Shown one piece after another: positions 50,021 through 57,056 of a DNA stretch of 64,000 bases. Location: positions 1 to 64,000 of IMG/VR virus record IMGVR_UViG_3300009161_000028; one strand, written 5' to 3'. Each line of letters begins with the position of its first letter. Position 1 is the first letter of the stretch. Both the position numbers and the translations under genes were made by a program. The notes beneath the pieces were generated by a model. The model saw nothing but the letters and a program-made list of their open reading frames with translations. It did no database searches and was not told the DNA's origin. This DNA comes from a virus.

Positions 50021-50428
50021 ATGAGATCTAGAGAATTTATAACTGAATCATCTGACATACGTAGCAAGCTTGATAGTTTTGTGGAGTATGCGTGTAAGTG
50101 TATTGGATTAGATCATCCTCCTGAGATTGTGCTAATTGATAGTAAGAAGCATGCAGTGGCTCAGGGTAGCTTTGGCGGATACAGCCTAGATGATAAAAAT
50201 ATTCGCGTAAACATTGCTGGCCGTCATGCTGCTGATATCATGCGTACACTTGCACACGAATTAGTGCATGCACGTCAGGATCGCACAGTTGATGGTGGAC
50301 TACAGCCCAACGATGGAGTCACTGGTAGTCAATACGAAAATGAAGCTAATAGTCTAGCAGGACAGATCATGCGCGACTATGCTAAGAAGAATCCTGCTAT
50401 ATTTGAGTCACGCCGTGCGAGTCGTTGA
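50021..50428 (+). CDS. Small zinc metallopeptidase with head-targeting-like N-terminus
   Basis: 135 residues. The zincin motif is TLAHELVHARQD (HExxH near 88-92), with the third ligand Glu in YENEANSLAGQ about 20 residues later, a minimal gluzincin layout. The protein starts MRSREFITES, strikingly like the T4 internal-protein targeting peptide MKTYQEFIAE, and I-T-E fits the gp21 cleavage rule. It may therefore be packaged in the head and injected. The family is common in phages, with unknown substrate. Confidence 0.8.
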   Translation: MRSREFITESSDIRSKLDSFVEYACKCIGLDHPPEIVLIDSKKHAVAQGSFGGYSLDDKNIRVNIAGRHAADIMRTLAHELVHARQDRTVDGGLQPNDGVTGSQYENEANSLAGQIMRDYAKKNPAIFESRRASR

Positions 50429-51068
50429 ATTCATCACTGAAGCACCGTTTAACGATGATACTATAGACGAAATAGATGCATGGGCTGCGTTAAAAGGATT
50501 TCGTTTTCTCAACAGCGGCTCTGACGCAAGAGTCTACATTAATGCCGAACAGACTATGGTATTAAAAGTATTTGTAAACGAATACGGTCAGTCACCAACA
50601 AATGCCGCATTGGGTTTTCTAACCTTTTATAAGTTTTGCCAACGTAATCCCAGCAATCCGCATTTACCTAAATTTCTAAGTTCACCTCGGCGTGTGAAAA
50701 TTAATGGCGAAAGCATCATCTACATAGAGATGGAATTACTCAAGCATCTTAACAAGCGTATGGAACGAATTGCTGACGATTTAGTTGATCATTTAGATTT
50801 GCCGTGGTTAGAGTTGGGCACAATACAACCAGGTCATCAATTCCTTGTAAGTGGCGAAACAAAGACCATGTTGCAAGGTCCGGAAGAAGTCAAGCGTATG
50901 TGGTATAACTTTTATCAAACTTTGATAGAGTTATTTAAATATTACGGTAAACGTAGTCCTGAAGGGGAAAAGAAAAAATCAACAGCAGTTATGTGGGACA
51001 TAGGCGGCAGTAACATAATGTCCCGCAACTTAGTGCCTGTGATAACCGATCCCTTTATAGCCTATTAA
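50415..51068 (+). CDS. Kinase-like protein with head-targeting-like N-terminus
   Basis: About 217 residues. A nucleotide-site-like start (FRFLNSGSDARVYINAEQTMVLKVFVN) and a hinge IIYIEMELL are seen. The end VMWDIGGSNIMSRNLVPVITDPF resembles the catalytic and metal-binding segment (HxDxxxxN ... DP) of aminoglycoside/protein-kinase-like enzymes, with Trp-Asp in place of His-x-Asp. GTG 50415 gives MRVVEFITEA, matching the tag of the preceding gene; ATG 50379 gives an unrelated N-terminus. The two genes overlap by 14 bp and look like a pair. Kinase activity is unproven. Confidence 0.7.
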   Translation: MRVVEFITEAPFNDDTIDEIDAWAALKGFRFLNSGSDARVYINAEQTMVLKVFVNEYGQSPTNAALGFLTFYKFCQRNPSNPHLPKFLSSPRRVKINGESIIYIEMELLKHLNKRMERIADDLVDHLDLPWLELGTIQPGHQFLVSGETKTMLQGPEEVKRMWYNFYQTLIELFKYYGKRSPEGEKKKSTAVMWDIGGSNIMSRNLVPVITDPFIAY

Positions 51069-51310
51069 TAGTAGCGAACTAATCCACTTACATACAAACT
51101 GCAAATTACGATGCTGACCACCATTAGGCTCCATCGATGCCATCGAGCACCTATATAGATCCATGCAGCGTTAGCAATCAAGCCCAACCACAAGTTCCAT
51201 GGTGTAACGTCCCAGCTAGTCAATGCTACACCTACTACTAGTAAGACTGTACTGATCCATTCAATCCAAAAGTCCGTAGTCTTGATTGCGCGGCGTAGAT
51301 ATTGATTCAT
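51065..51310 (-). CDS. Small membrane protein, 81 aa
   Basis: Three hydrophobic stretches (WIEWISTVLLVVGVAL, WNLWLGLIANAAWIYIGA, WSLMVVSIVICSLYVSGLV) suggest an inner-membrane protein. ATG 51310 overlaps the stop of the upstream gene (ATGA), within the repeated junction GAGGTGGTCATGA found between the small genes here. Its stop overlaps that of the kinase-like gene on the other strand by 4 bp. Function unknown. Confidence 0.7.
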   Translation of the reverse strand: MNQYLRRAIKTTDFWIEWISTVLLVVGVALTSWDVTPWNLWLGLIANAAWIYIGARWHRWSLMVVSIVICSLYVSGLVRYY

Positions 51311-51501
51311 GACCACCTCAATGTAAATATTAAGTAATTGTTTTCATCGGGAATAAGCCACAGGTCTAGATATCCATTAGAATCATGAAACTTTTTGCAT
51401 CCTTGATACAGTATGTCTATACTAAACTCCAAATCCATTTCGCAAGCCCACCGAGCCATTTCTGTACGTTTGGCGGGAGATAAGCGGGCTATGTTAGTCA
51501 T
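51307..51501 (-). CDS. Small protein ending LRWS, paralogue 1
   Basis: 64 residues beginning MTNIARLSPAKRTEMARW and ending LWLIPDENNYLIFTLRWS. The ending is shared with the two genes upstream (IPDDERMVLFALRWS; ITDEMDNIAFRLRWT), so the three are duplicated copies that diverged in the middle. ATG 51501 overlaps the upstream stop (ATGA); an ATG at 51507 is also in frame. No function known. Confidence 0.7.
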   Translation of the reverse strand: MTNIARLSPAKRTEMARWACEMDLEFSIDILYQGCKKFHDSNGYLDLWLIPDENNYLIFTLRWS

Positions 51502-51731
51502 GACCATCTCAGTGCAAATAGTACCATGCGTTCGTCATCAGGTATATTAACAGTCATACCCTGCTTAGTGCAGTCGTGCGCTTGTAACCAGTCTTGTAGT
51601 TCATCAATGTTCTTGACCCAAAACTTTAAGTGAGACAGTAATACAGTATATTTGCAATCGCTTTCACTTAGATAGCTATCGTCGTACACGATGAACTTAC
51701 TATTATTTTTCCTTTCAATTATATTGGTCAT
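51498..51731 (-). CDS. Small protein ending LRWS, paralogue 2
   Basis: 77 residues beginning MTNIIERKNNSKFIVYDDSY, with a central aromatic part (LSHLKFWVKNIDELQDWLQ) and the shared ending NIPDDERMVLFALRWS. It starts at ATG 51731 in an ATGA overlap; a GTG at 51737 is possible. Part of the tandem family with paralogues 1 and 3. Confidence 0.7.
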   Translation of the reverse strand: MTNIIERKNNSKFIVYDDSYLSESDCKYTVLLSHLKFWVKNIDELQDWLQAHDCTKQGMTVNIPDDERMVLFALRWS

Positions 51732-51946
51732 GTCCACCTCAGTCGAAAAGCAATGTTGTCCATCTCGTCTGTTATTTGCCAGATGGACACGGATACTGGT
51801 TTAAATGTTTCAGGTGTATCTCTGATATCAAATCCTAAGAAATCAAACTGAATGTTCATCGACTCACACCAATTCCAAATAGTTAGTACTGGGTTAGAGT
51901 CCTCTGTGCTATTAAATTTAACGTATATCTTAGGATTAAATGCCAT
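51728..51946 (-). CDS. Small protein ending LRWT, paralogue 3
   Basis: 72 residues. The middle (VLTIWNWCESMNIQFDFLGF) recalls the MARWACEMDLEFSIDIL of paralogue 1, and the ending QITDEMDNIAFRLRWT is the family signature. First gene of the small leftward cluster; no clear ribosome site before ATG 51946. Confidence 0.7.
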   Translation of the reverse strand: MAFNPKIYVKFNSTEDSNPVLTIWNWCESMNIQFDFLGFDIRDTPETFKPVSVSIWQITDEMDNIAFRLRWT

Positions 51947-51983
51947 AGCATATGTTACATGAACATGTACAGAACGTCAAGTC

Positions 51984-52010
51984 AAAAAAAGAGCACTGTT
52001 GCCAGTGCCC
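51984..52010 (-). terminator. Terminator after the H1-like gene
   Basis: Read leftward: GCACTG, GCAA loop, CAGTGC, flanked by one or two further pairs, then CTCTTTTTTT. It ends the gp55/47/46/H1-like transcript. Confidence 0.88.
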
Positions 52011-52017
52011 TAAAGTG

Positions 52018-52221
52018 TTAAGGTGTTTTAGCGGCGTTCTTTTCGTTTTGTATTTCTGTACGCCGGGCCTTACAGAGTTTAGCTAGATCGGCTAATGCTT
52101 TTCTTGCTCTGGTACCAGCAGCCTTTACGCCCTTAACGGAATACTTGTCATTCTCTACTAGATAAGCTTCGAATGCAGCCTTCAGTGCATCATTTGTGTT
52201 TTGTTGTGTAGGTTCAGTCAT
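52018..52221 (-). CDS. Histone H1-like small basic protein
   Basis: 67 residues, with DALKAAFEAYLVENDKYSVK followed by KAAGTRARKALADLAKLCKARRTE. The Ala/Lys/Arg-rich helix resembles bacterial and phage H1-like (Hc1-type) DNA-binding proteins. ATG 52221 is chosen because GGAGA lies 9 bp upstream; the upstream ATG at 52236 has no ribosome site. It follows gp46 in the same transcript. A role in DNA packaging or host chromosome binding is inference. Confidence 0.7.
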   Translation of the reverse strand: MTEPTQQNTNDALKAAFEAYLVENDKYSVKGVKAAGTRARKALADLAKLCKARRTEIQNEKNAAKTP

Positions 52222-52237
52222 TGTGTTGTTCTCCATA

Positions 52238-54013
52238 TTAATTTAGTCCACTGTACTCTGTGTAGCCGTTTAATTTAATTACCTTAAGCACACTGTTGAC
52301 TCTACTTATTAGGTCATCGCGGTGTGAGATTAAGAACACGCTCTTGTGCCTGTCTCGTGTCATCTTCTTGAGTACACCTAGTGCGCTATCTACACCACTA
52401 GCATCCAATCCGTTGTCAATCAACTCGTCAACAAATAGAATGTTGATGCTTTGGTACAAGCTTTCCCATACATCACGGAATGCCCAACTCATACCTAAAA
52501 TCAAGCGATTACGTTCTCCCCTCGAAAGATTGTCAAAATCTAAGTCACGTCCGAGTTCTGTAATCTCTACACTGAGATCGTTTAGGAACTTGACACTGTG
52601 TGGCAAGCCCAACTGCGCAAGGTAAAAGCCTAGTCGCTGATTAAGATAGTTTAGATTTTGGTCAATGATGCTCTTGCGAATGAAACTGTCCTTGCTGGTT
52701 AGTAACTTGAGCAGGAACTCCTGATGGTCACGCAACTTGGCTAGCTGCTGCAAGTAATCATAATCTACTTCCTGCAATGCTGTAGTCTTGAGTTGTTCAA
52801 TTTGCTCAATATAAGGATTCTCGTTGTTGGTAGTAGTTTCAATTTGTTCTTGAATACTACGCATACTGCTTTGATGTTGATATGCTTCTGCAGAAGTATC
52901 ATAAAAAGTTTCATCAGGTTGTTGTAGCACACCAATAGCATCAGTTTCCTTTTGATACTTGTCTACCTCAGCTTGTGCTCTTGCTTGTTCCTTTTCCTGT
53001 TTGGCGAGATCCTTACGCAGTTGATCTACCAGATGCTCGTGTTTATCTGCATCCACAGTTTGGCTACAAGTTGGACAAGTTTGTGCAGCAGCTTTAGAAA
53101 TTTGAGCAGTAACTTGTTTAACTCGTTGCTTGGCTTGGCTAAGTGCAGAGTCTGAGACAGACTTAAGCTTTACCAGCTGCGAGCGTTGATTAGCATAAGC
53201 ACGATAGAATTCCCATGCAGTATGCAGCGCAATCTCTCGATTGATGTCCAGTGTTTCAAGTTGAGTTAGTACTTCGTTAAGATCCGCTAGGTCGGAACGT
53301 TTCTTACTTTCCCATGCAGAGCTTTTGATTTCAAAGCTGCGAATAGTTTCGCCAATACGTGTGTTGCTATCTTTCACAGTCTTGATGCGAATCTCTTCGC
53401 CCTGTATCTGATCCTTAACTAGCTTACTCTGTTCCTTAAGCTGATCAGCTTTCATGCCTAACTGAGTAATACCCAGCAGTTCCTCAATTAGCTGCCGCTG
53501 CTCTGCACTCTTCATAGTAAGGAATGGTTCAGTATAAGTGTTCAGTGCCACTATATGCTTGAACATGGTATGACTTACACCAAACGCAGACTCGATTGCC
53601 TTTTGCGTTTCTCTGCTGTCACCTTGCGACTCATCCTGTACTTCAGTATCAGAACCCTTATACTCATTACTGTTAATATAGAAGCGTAGCACGTTTGGCT
53701 TACGTCCACGTTCCACACGATACAGCACACTATTGCTTTCCCATTCAACACTGGTAATCATGTTCTTTTGATTACTCTTGTTGATTAGATTGTCCTTCTT
53801 GATATTGCTGAGTGCTTGTCCGTATACAGCATAACTTAGTGCGTTGGCAATTGTAGTCTTGCCTACACCGTTACGTGAGCCAGCATCGTCGCCGCCTAGG
53901 TCCATGTTCTCGCCTAGCACTAGGATCAGTTGATCATGATCCAACTTGAGTGCCTGGGTAACATTACCTACACTTAGAAAGTTCTTAACAGTTAGATTGG
54001 TTATCTTAATCAT
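52238..54013 (-). CDS. 46: Recombination endonuclease subunit, Rad50-like (T4 gp46)
   Basis: 591 residues of an SMC/Rad50 ATPase: Walker A SRNGVGKTT (46-54), a long coiled coil interrupted by the zinc hook CPTC (313-316), the ABC signature LSRGERNRL near 495, and Walker B INILFVDELIDNG followed by FLISHRDDL. With gp47 it processes DNA ends for recombination-dependent replication. It overlaps gp47 by 4 bp. Length and layout match T4 gp46 (560). Confidence 0.95.
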   Translation of the reverse strand: MIKITNLTVKNFLSVGNVTQALKLDHDQLILVLGENMDLGGDDAGSRNGVGKTTIANALSYAVYGQALSNIKKDNLINKSNQKNMITSVEWESNSVLYRVERGRKPNVLRFYINSNEYKGSDTEVQDESQGDSRETQKAIESAFGVSHTMFKHIVALNTYTEPFLTMKSAEQRQLIEELLGITQLGMKADQLKEQSKLVKDQIQGEEIRIKTVKDSNTRIGETIRSFEIKSSAWESKKRSDLADLNEVLTQLETLDINREIALHTAWEFYRAYANQRSQLVKLKSVSDSALSQAKQRVKQVTAQISKAAAQTCPTCSQTVDADKHEHLVDQLRKDLAKQEKEQARAQAEVDKYQKETDAIGVLQQPDETFYDTSAEAYQHQSSMRSIQEQIETTTNNENPYIEQIEQLKTTALQEVDYDYLQQLAKLRDHQEFLLKLLTSKDSFIRKSIIDQNLNYLNQRLGFYLAQLGLPHSVKFLNDLSVEITELGRDLDFDNLSRGERNRLILGMSWAFRDVWESLYQSINILFVDELIDNGLDASGVDSALGVLKKMTRDRHKSVFLISHRDDLISRVNSVLKVIKLNGYTEYSGLN

Positions 54014-55026
54014 AGGTTTCTGTAAATGTCCAATAGTAAAGCAGAGTCATATGCTTCACTTTGAATACGCAGCAGTTGCTCGCTTACAATTTGATCCACA
54101 CTTTCGAACTTGATTTCTGCGCCTGCATCCACTTGTACCTGTTGAGTCTTGTCCTCAATAAGTCCAATCTCTCTACAGCCATATTGTGCATGGAATGTTT
54201 CTTTCACAAAGTTGGCCTCTTCGTAGCTGACATCTTTGTCTAGTGTAACACGCATATAAGTTCTTGCATCAAGATATTTGGCAGGGTTTTCTAATAGCTG
54301 ACTCAGTGGCATGGTACGATACTTTGGTGCATCGGGCCATGCAATGAACTCAGGCTCTTGACCCCAATCTAATATCATCATACCACGCTCGTCGTCCCAC
54401 GCATCACCGTAGTTGTGGGGGAAGGCGTTGCCGGTGTAAATCACATTGGCGCGCTTTTGGCGAATATGAAAGTGTCCGCTGAACACAGTTTCGATATGCT
54501 GCATGTCCTCTATACGCACATCACCGTGGTCGGGCATGGCTACCTTAGCGTTCATCATAAAGCTAGGAAGTTCAAAGTGACCAAACATGTATTTGGCTTT
54601 AATCTTCTTTAGTTTTTCATGGTCGCCGGGGATGAGCCAAGGTGCAATAGCAACATCGCCTTCCTGATAAAAATCTTCGTTAATAATATGAATGTTAGGC
54701 ATGTGCCGAGCCCACGCAACTGATGTTACGTCACGACGGTCACGATAGTAAATGTCATGATTACCCGGAATGAAAAACACTCGATCAAAGTTCTTGCTGA
54801 GATGTTCAATCGCATCAAGACTGTAATTGAGTGTGGTAATACTAATGGATGCACGATGGTTGTGCCAATCGCCCATCATGATGGCTACATTACAACCACG
54901 CTTGTTAGCAGTAGCAGTAGCCCAACGGATGAACGCAGCACAGTCCTCATTATGGACTGTGCTGTTGCTCTTGGCTCCAAAGTGTATATCCGTGAAAACG
55001 GCTGCACGTTTGAATAAATTTGTCAT
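54010..55026 (-). CDS. 47: Recombination endonuclease subunit, Mre11-like (T4 gp47)
   Basis: 338 residues (T4 gp47 has 339). Calcineurin-like phosphoesterase motifs are in order: FTDIHFGAKS (Asp13, His15), MMGDWHNHR (Asp53, His55), IPGNHDIYYRD (Asn89, His90), GHFELP and VFSGHFHIRQ. It forms the nuclease complex with gp46, whose gene overlaps its end by 4 bp. Confidence 0.95.
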   Translation of the reverse strand: MTNLFKRAAVFTDIHFGAKSNSTVHNEDCAAFIRWATATANKRGCNVAIMMGDWHNHRASISITTLNYSLDAIEHLSKNFDRVFFIPGNHDIYYRDRRDVTSVAWARHMPNIHIINEDFYQEGDVAIAPWLIPGDHEKLKKIKAKYMFGHFELPSFMMNAKVAMPDHGDVRIEDMQHIETVFSGHFHIRQKRANVIYTGNAFPHNYGDAWDDERGMMILDWGQEPEFIAWPDAPKYRTMPLSQLLENPAKYLDARTYMRVTLDKDVSYEEANFVKETFHAQYGCREIGLIEDKTQQVQVDAGAEIKFESVDQIVSEQLLRIQSEAYDSALLLDIYRNL

Positions 55027-55047
55027 AGTAATAGTTAGCTGATGCTA

Positions 55048-55833
55048 TTACTCATCACCATGATCTCTGGCTTTACGCATGGCTTCTTCATTGTTAAGCT
55101 GGCGCGTATAGCTGGGGTTAAGATTATTCATTTCAAGAATGTCATCTCGAATGTTTTGATTACGCTTTTCGGTATTGAGAATACGTGTGAAGCTGTTGGT
55201 AATAGCAGCAGTGTAGTAAGCAAAAGGATTTGAGCTCTTGCTTTCGTCAAACTGTAGTCCAATCATGCTCAACTGTAGTAGTGCTTGCCCACGCATTTCA
55301 TCTACGTAAGTGTATCCACGCCAGTTGCTGCGACTACTATAACGCTCGCAAAGCTTGAGGAACATGCGAGCTAGATTGTCTGTCATTTTGCCCTTGTCCC
55401 TGCAATAGTGACCACTTTCGATGTCACCACGCCAATGGCTCTTACCCACACAAAATGGTGCCTTTTCATCTGTGAGCTTGTAGTGTTGGAAGGGAGGGAA
55501 GTTTACCTTTACGTGGTGGTCACTAGTAATCTTTGGGGTCTTCTTACGTCCAGGACTTAGCGGGATATGATCCCAAGTCATGATACGGAACACAATATCC
55601 GTAACTGCAATATCTTTTGGATCTACTTCGATCGGTGTGCCTGTTGCCTTAGCTTCAACTTCCATACGAGTTGCGCGGGCTTTACGCGCTTGGCTAATGG
55701 TTAGCCTATTAATGCGCTCAACACTGGGCAGGATTAGGTCGTAAGTTGAGTCGGTCTTAGCAACGTAGGAACAGTAGCTGTTCTTACTCAAATGAATTTC
55801 GCGTAGCAGATCTTTGTTTGTTAGATACTTCAT
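55048..55833 (-). CDS. 55: Late-transcription sigma factor (T4 gp55-like)
   Basis: 261 residues (T4 gp55 has 185). The sigma region 2 core is YVDEMRGQALLQLSMIGLQF (about 190-210) and FAYYTAAITNSFTRILNTEKR, which binds the TATAAATA element. The order 55-47-46 is as in T4. ATG 55833 is supported by AAGGAA just upstream; the frame extends to 55860. Its presence explains the late promoters found at 39.1, 47.9 and 55.9 kb. Confidence 0.88.
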   Translation of the reverse strand: MKYLTNKDLLREIHLSKNSYCSYVAKTDSTYDLILPSVERINRLTISQARKARATRMEVEAKATGTPIEVDPKDIAVTDIVFRIMTWDHIPLSPGRKKTPKITSDHHVKVNFPPFQHYKLTDEKAPFCVGKSHWRGDIESGHYCRDKGKMTDNLARMFLKLCERYSSRSNWRGYTYVDEMRGQALLQLSMIGLQFDESKSSNPFAYYTAAITNSFTRILNTEKRNQNIRDDILEMNNLNPSYTRQLNNEEAMRKARDHGDE

Positions 55834-55890
55834 GTGGTTCCTTAGTTGTAAAAACGCCAATTATAGTAATTATCTGACTATTTTAGCGAC

Positions 55891-55898
55891 TATAAATA
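55891..55898 (+). promoter_or_regulatory. T4-type late promoter (TATAAATA) of the baseplate operon
   Basis: A perfect TATAAATA. Transcription would begin near 55904, leaving AAGGAG at 55907-55912 and start codon 55917, so the ATG at 55902 cannot be the start. It drives gp48, gp53, the hub, spike and gp25 genes. Confidence 0.85.
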
Positions 55899-55916
55899 TA
55901 GATGTCAAGGAGTATT

Positions 55917-56756
55917 ATGGTGGCGTCCCTAATTAACAATGTTGTTAAACAAACAGGTAAATCTCTGGGCAAAGAGATAGGCAAAAGCCTGATCAACAAG
56001 TTGCCCGGAAAAGTAAGAGAATTAGCTAGTGGGTTCCTTAAAGACCAACTGGAAGGACAAACACTGACTGGTCGAAAGAAGATTCGTCCTATACGAGCTA
56101 GTGCATCAGTTAGCCAAGATTGGCGTTGTCGCTTACGTTGGCCCGACGCCGAGACCATGTACTCCGACGGTGTGTTCCAATACTTGCCCGGAAGAAACAC
56201 AATAATTTGGCCCTACACTCCGCAGTTTACAGTTAACTATCAAGCTAGTTACGAGATGATCAAAACTCTGCAGACTAACTTTAGTACACCAGCATATTCT
56301 AGCAGTGAAATGTCCACTATAACTATTAGCGGATTGTTTACGGCAACAAATATTGCCGAAGCAAATTATCTGTACGCTGTACTGCACTTCTTAAAGAGTT
56401 CCACAAAAGGACATAACTTTGAGGGAGATGCTACCCGTGTTGGACGCCCACCGCCCATTCTTAAATTAACATATTTGGGTGAAGGTGGAGTTAAAGAACT
56501 ACCCGTAGTGGTTCAACAGTTGAACCTAGACTATCCAACAGAAGTAGACTATGTTCGCACAGACATGACGTCGGACAGTGCAGGACTACAGAATAGAGAC
56601 ACAGCGGGATTTGCTATACCACCAAGTATGGTTCCCACAGAGATGACCATTGGCGTGACGCTAGTTCCAGCATATGCAAGATCAGATTTGATCAGTGCAG
56701 ATTATTCTACCACTAAATTTATTAATGGCGAACTGATAGGTAAAGGATTCTTCTAA
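55917..56756 (+). CDS. 48: Baseplate tail-tube cap (T4 gp48-like)
   Basis: About 279 residues. Conserved segments are WRCRLRWPDAETMYSDGV, IWPYTPQFTVNYQASYEMI, STITISGLFTATNIAEANYLYA, and RVGRPPPILKLTYLGEGG with LPVVVQQLNLDYPTEVDYV. They match the family annotated gp48 in T4-like marine phages; T4 gp54 is a related fold and cannot be fully excluded. The start is set by AAGGAG and the late promoter; GTG 55920 is an alternative. It overlaps gp53 by one base. Confidence 0.8.
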   Translation: MVASLINNVVKQTGKSLGKEIGKSLINKLPGKVRELASGFLKDQLEGQTLTGRKKIRPIRASASVSQDWRCRLRWPDAETMYSDGVFQYLPGRNTIIWPYTPQFTVNYQASYEMIKTLQTNFSTPAYSSSEMSTITISGLFTATNIAEANYLYAVLHFLKSSTKGHNFEGDATRVGRPPPILKLTYLGEGGVKELPVVVQQLNLDYPTEVDYVRTDMTSDSAGLQNRDTAGFAIPPSMVPTEMTIGVTLVPAYARSDLISADYSTTKFINGELIGKGFF

Positions 56757-57055
56757 TGGCCAAGTATAGTAAGACCAGTCCTTGGTATAGCACTCAGCAA
56801 GTTCAGGGAACACTAGATCTAATAACACCTAGACCCATACCAGCATCTGTAGAAGATGTTCCGTATGAAATTGATCCGGTGTATAACTTTCGTCCAGACC
56901 TACTGAGTAACGACTTATACGAAACACCAAAACTATGGTGGGTATTTGCTATGCGTAATCCTAACGACCTACGTGATCCTATATCAGATTTTGTTAACGG
57001 TACAGTTATTATGGTACCGTCGCATGCTAATCTCAAAAGATATCTAGGAATCTAA
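56756..57055 (+). CDS. 53: Baseplate wedge protein (gp53-like)
   Basis: 99 residues. YEIDPVYNFRPDLLSNDLYE, then KLWWVFAMRNPNDLRDPISD and VPSHANLKRYL, have the LysM-like pattern (RPDxLxxxxYxxPxLWW) of gp53 wedge proteins, though only about half the length of T4 gp53. It starts in a TAATG overlap with gp48 and lies 1 bp before the hub gene. Confidence 0.75.
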   Translation: MAKYSKTSPWYSTQQVQGTLDLITPRPIPASVEDVPYEIDPVYNFRPDLLSNDLYETPKLWWVFAMRNPNDLRDPISDFVNGTVIMVPSHANLKRYLGI

Positions 57056-57056
57056 A

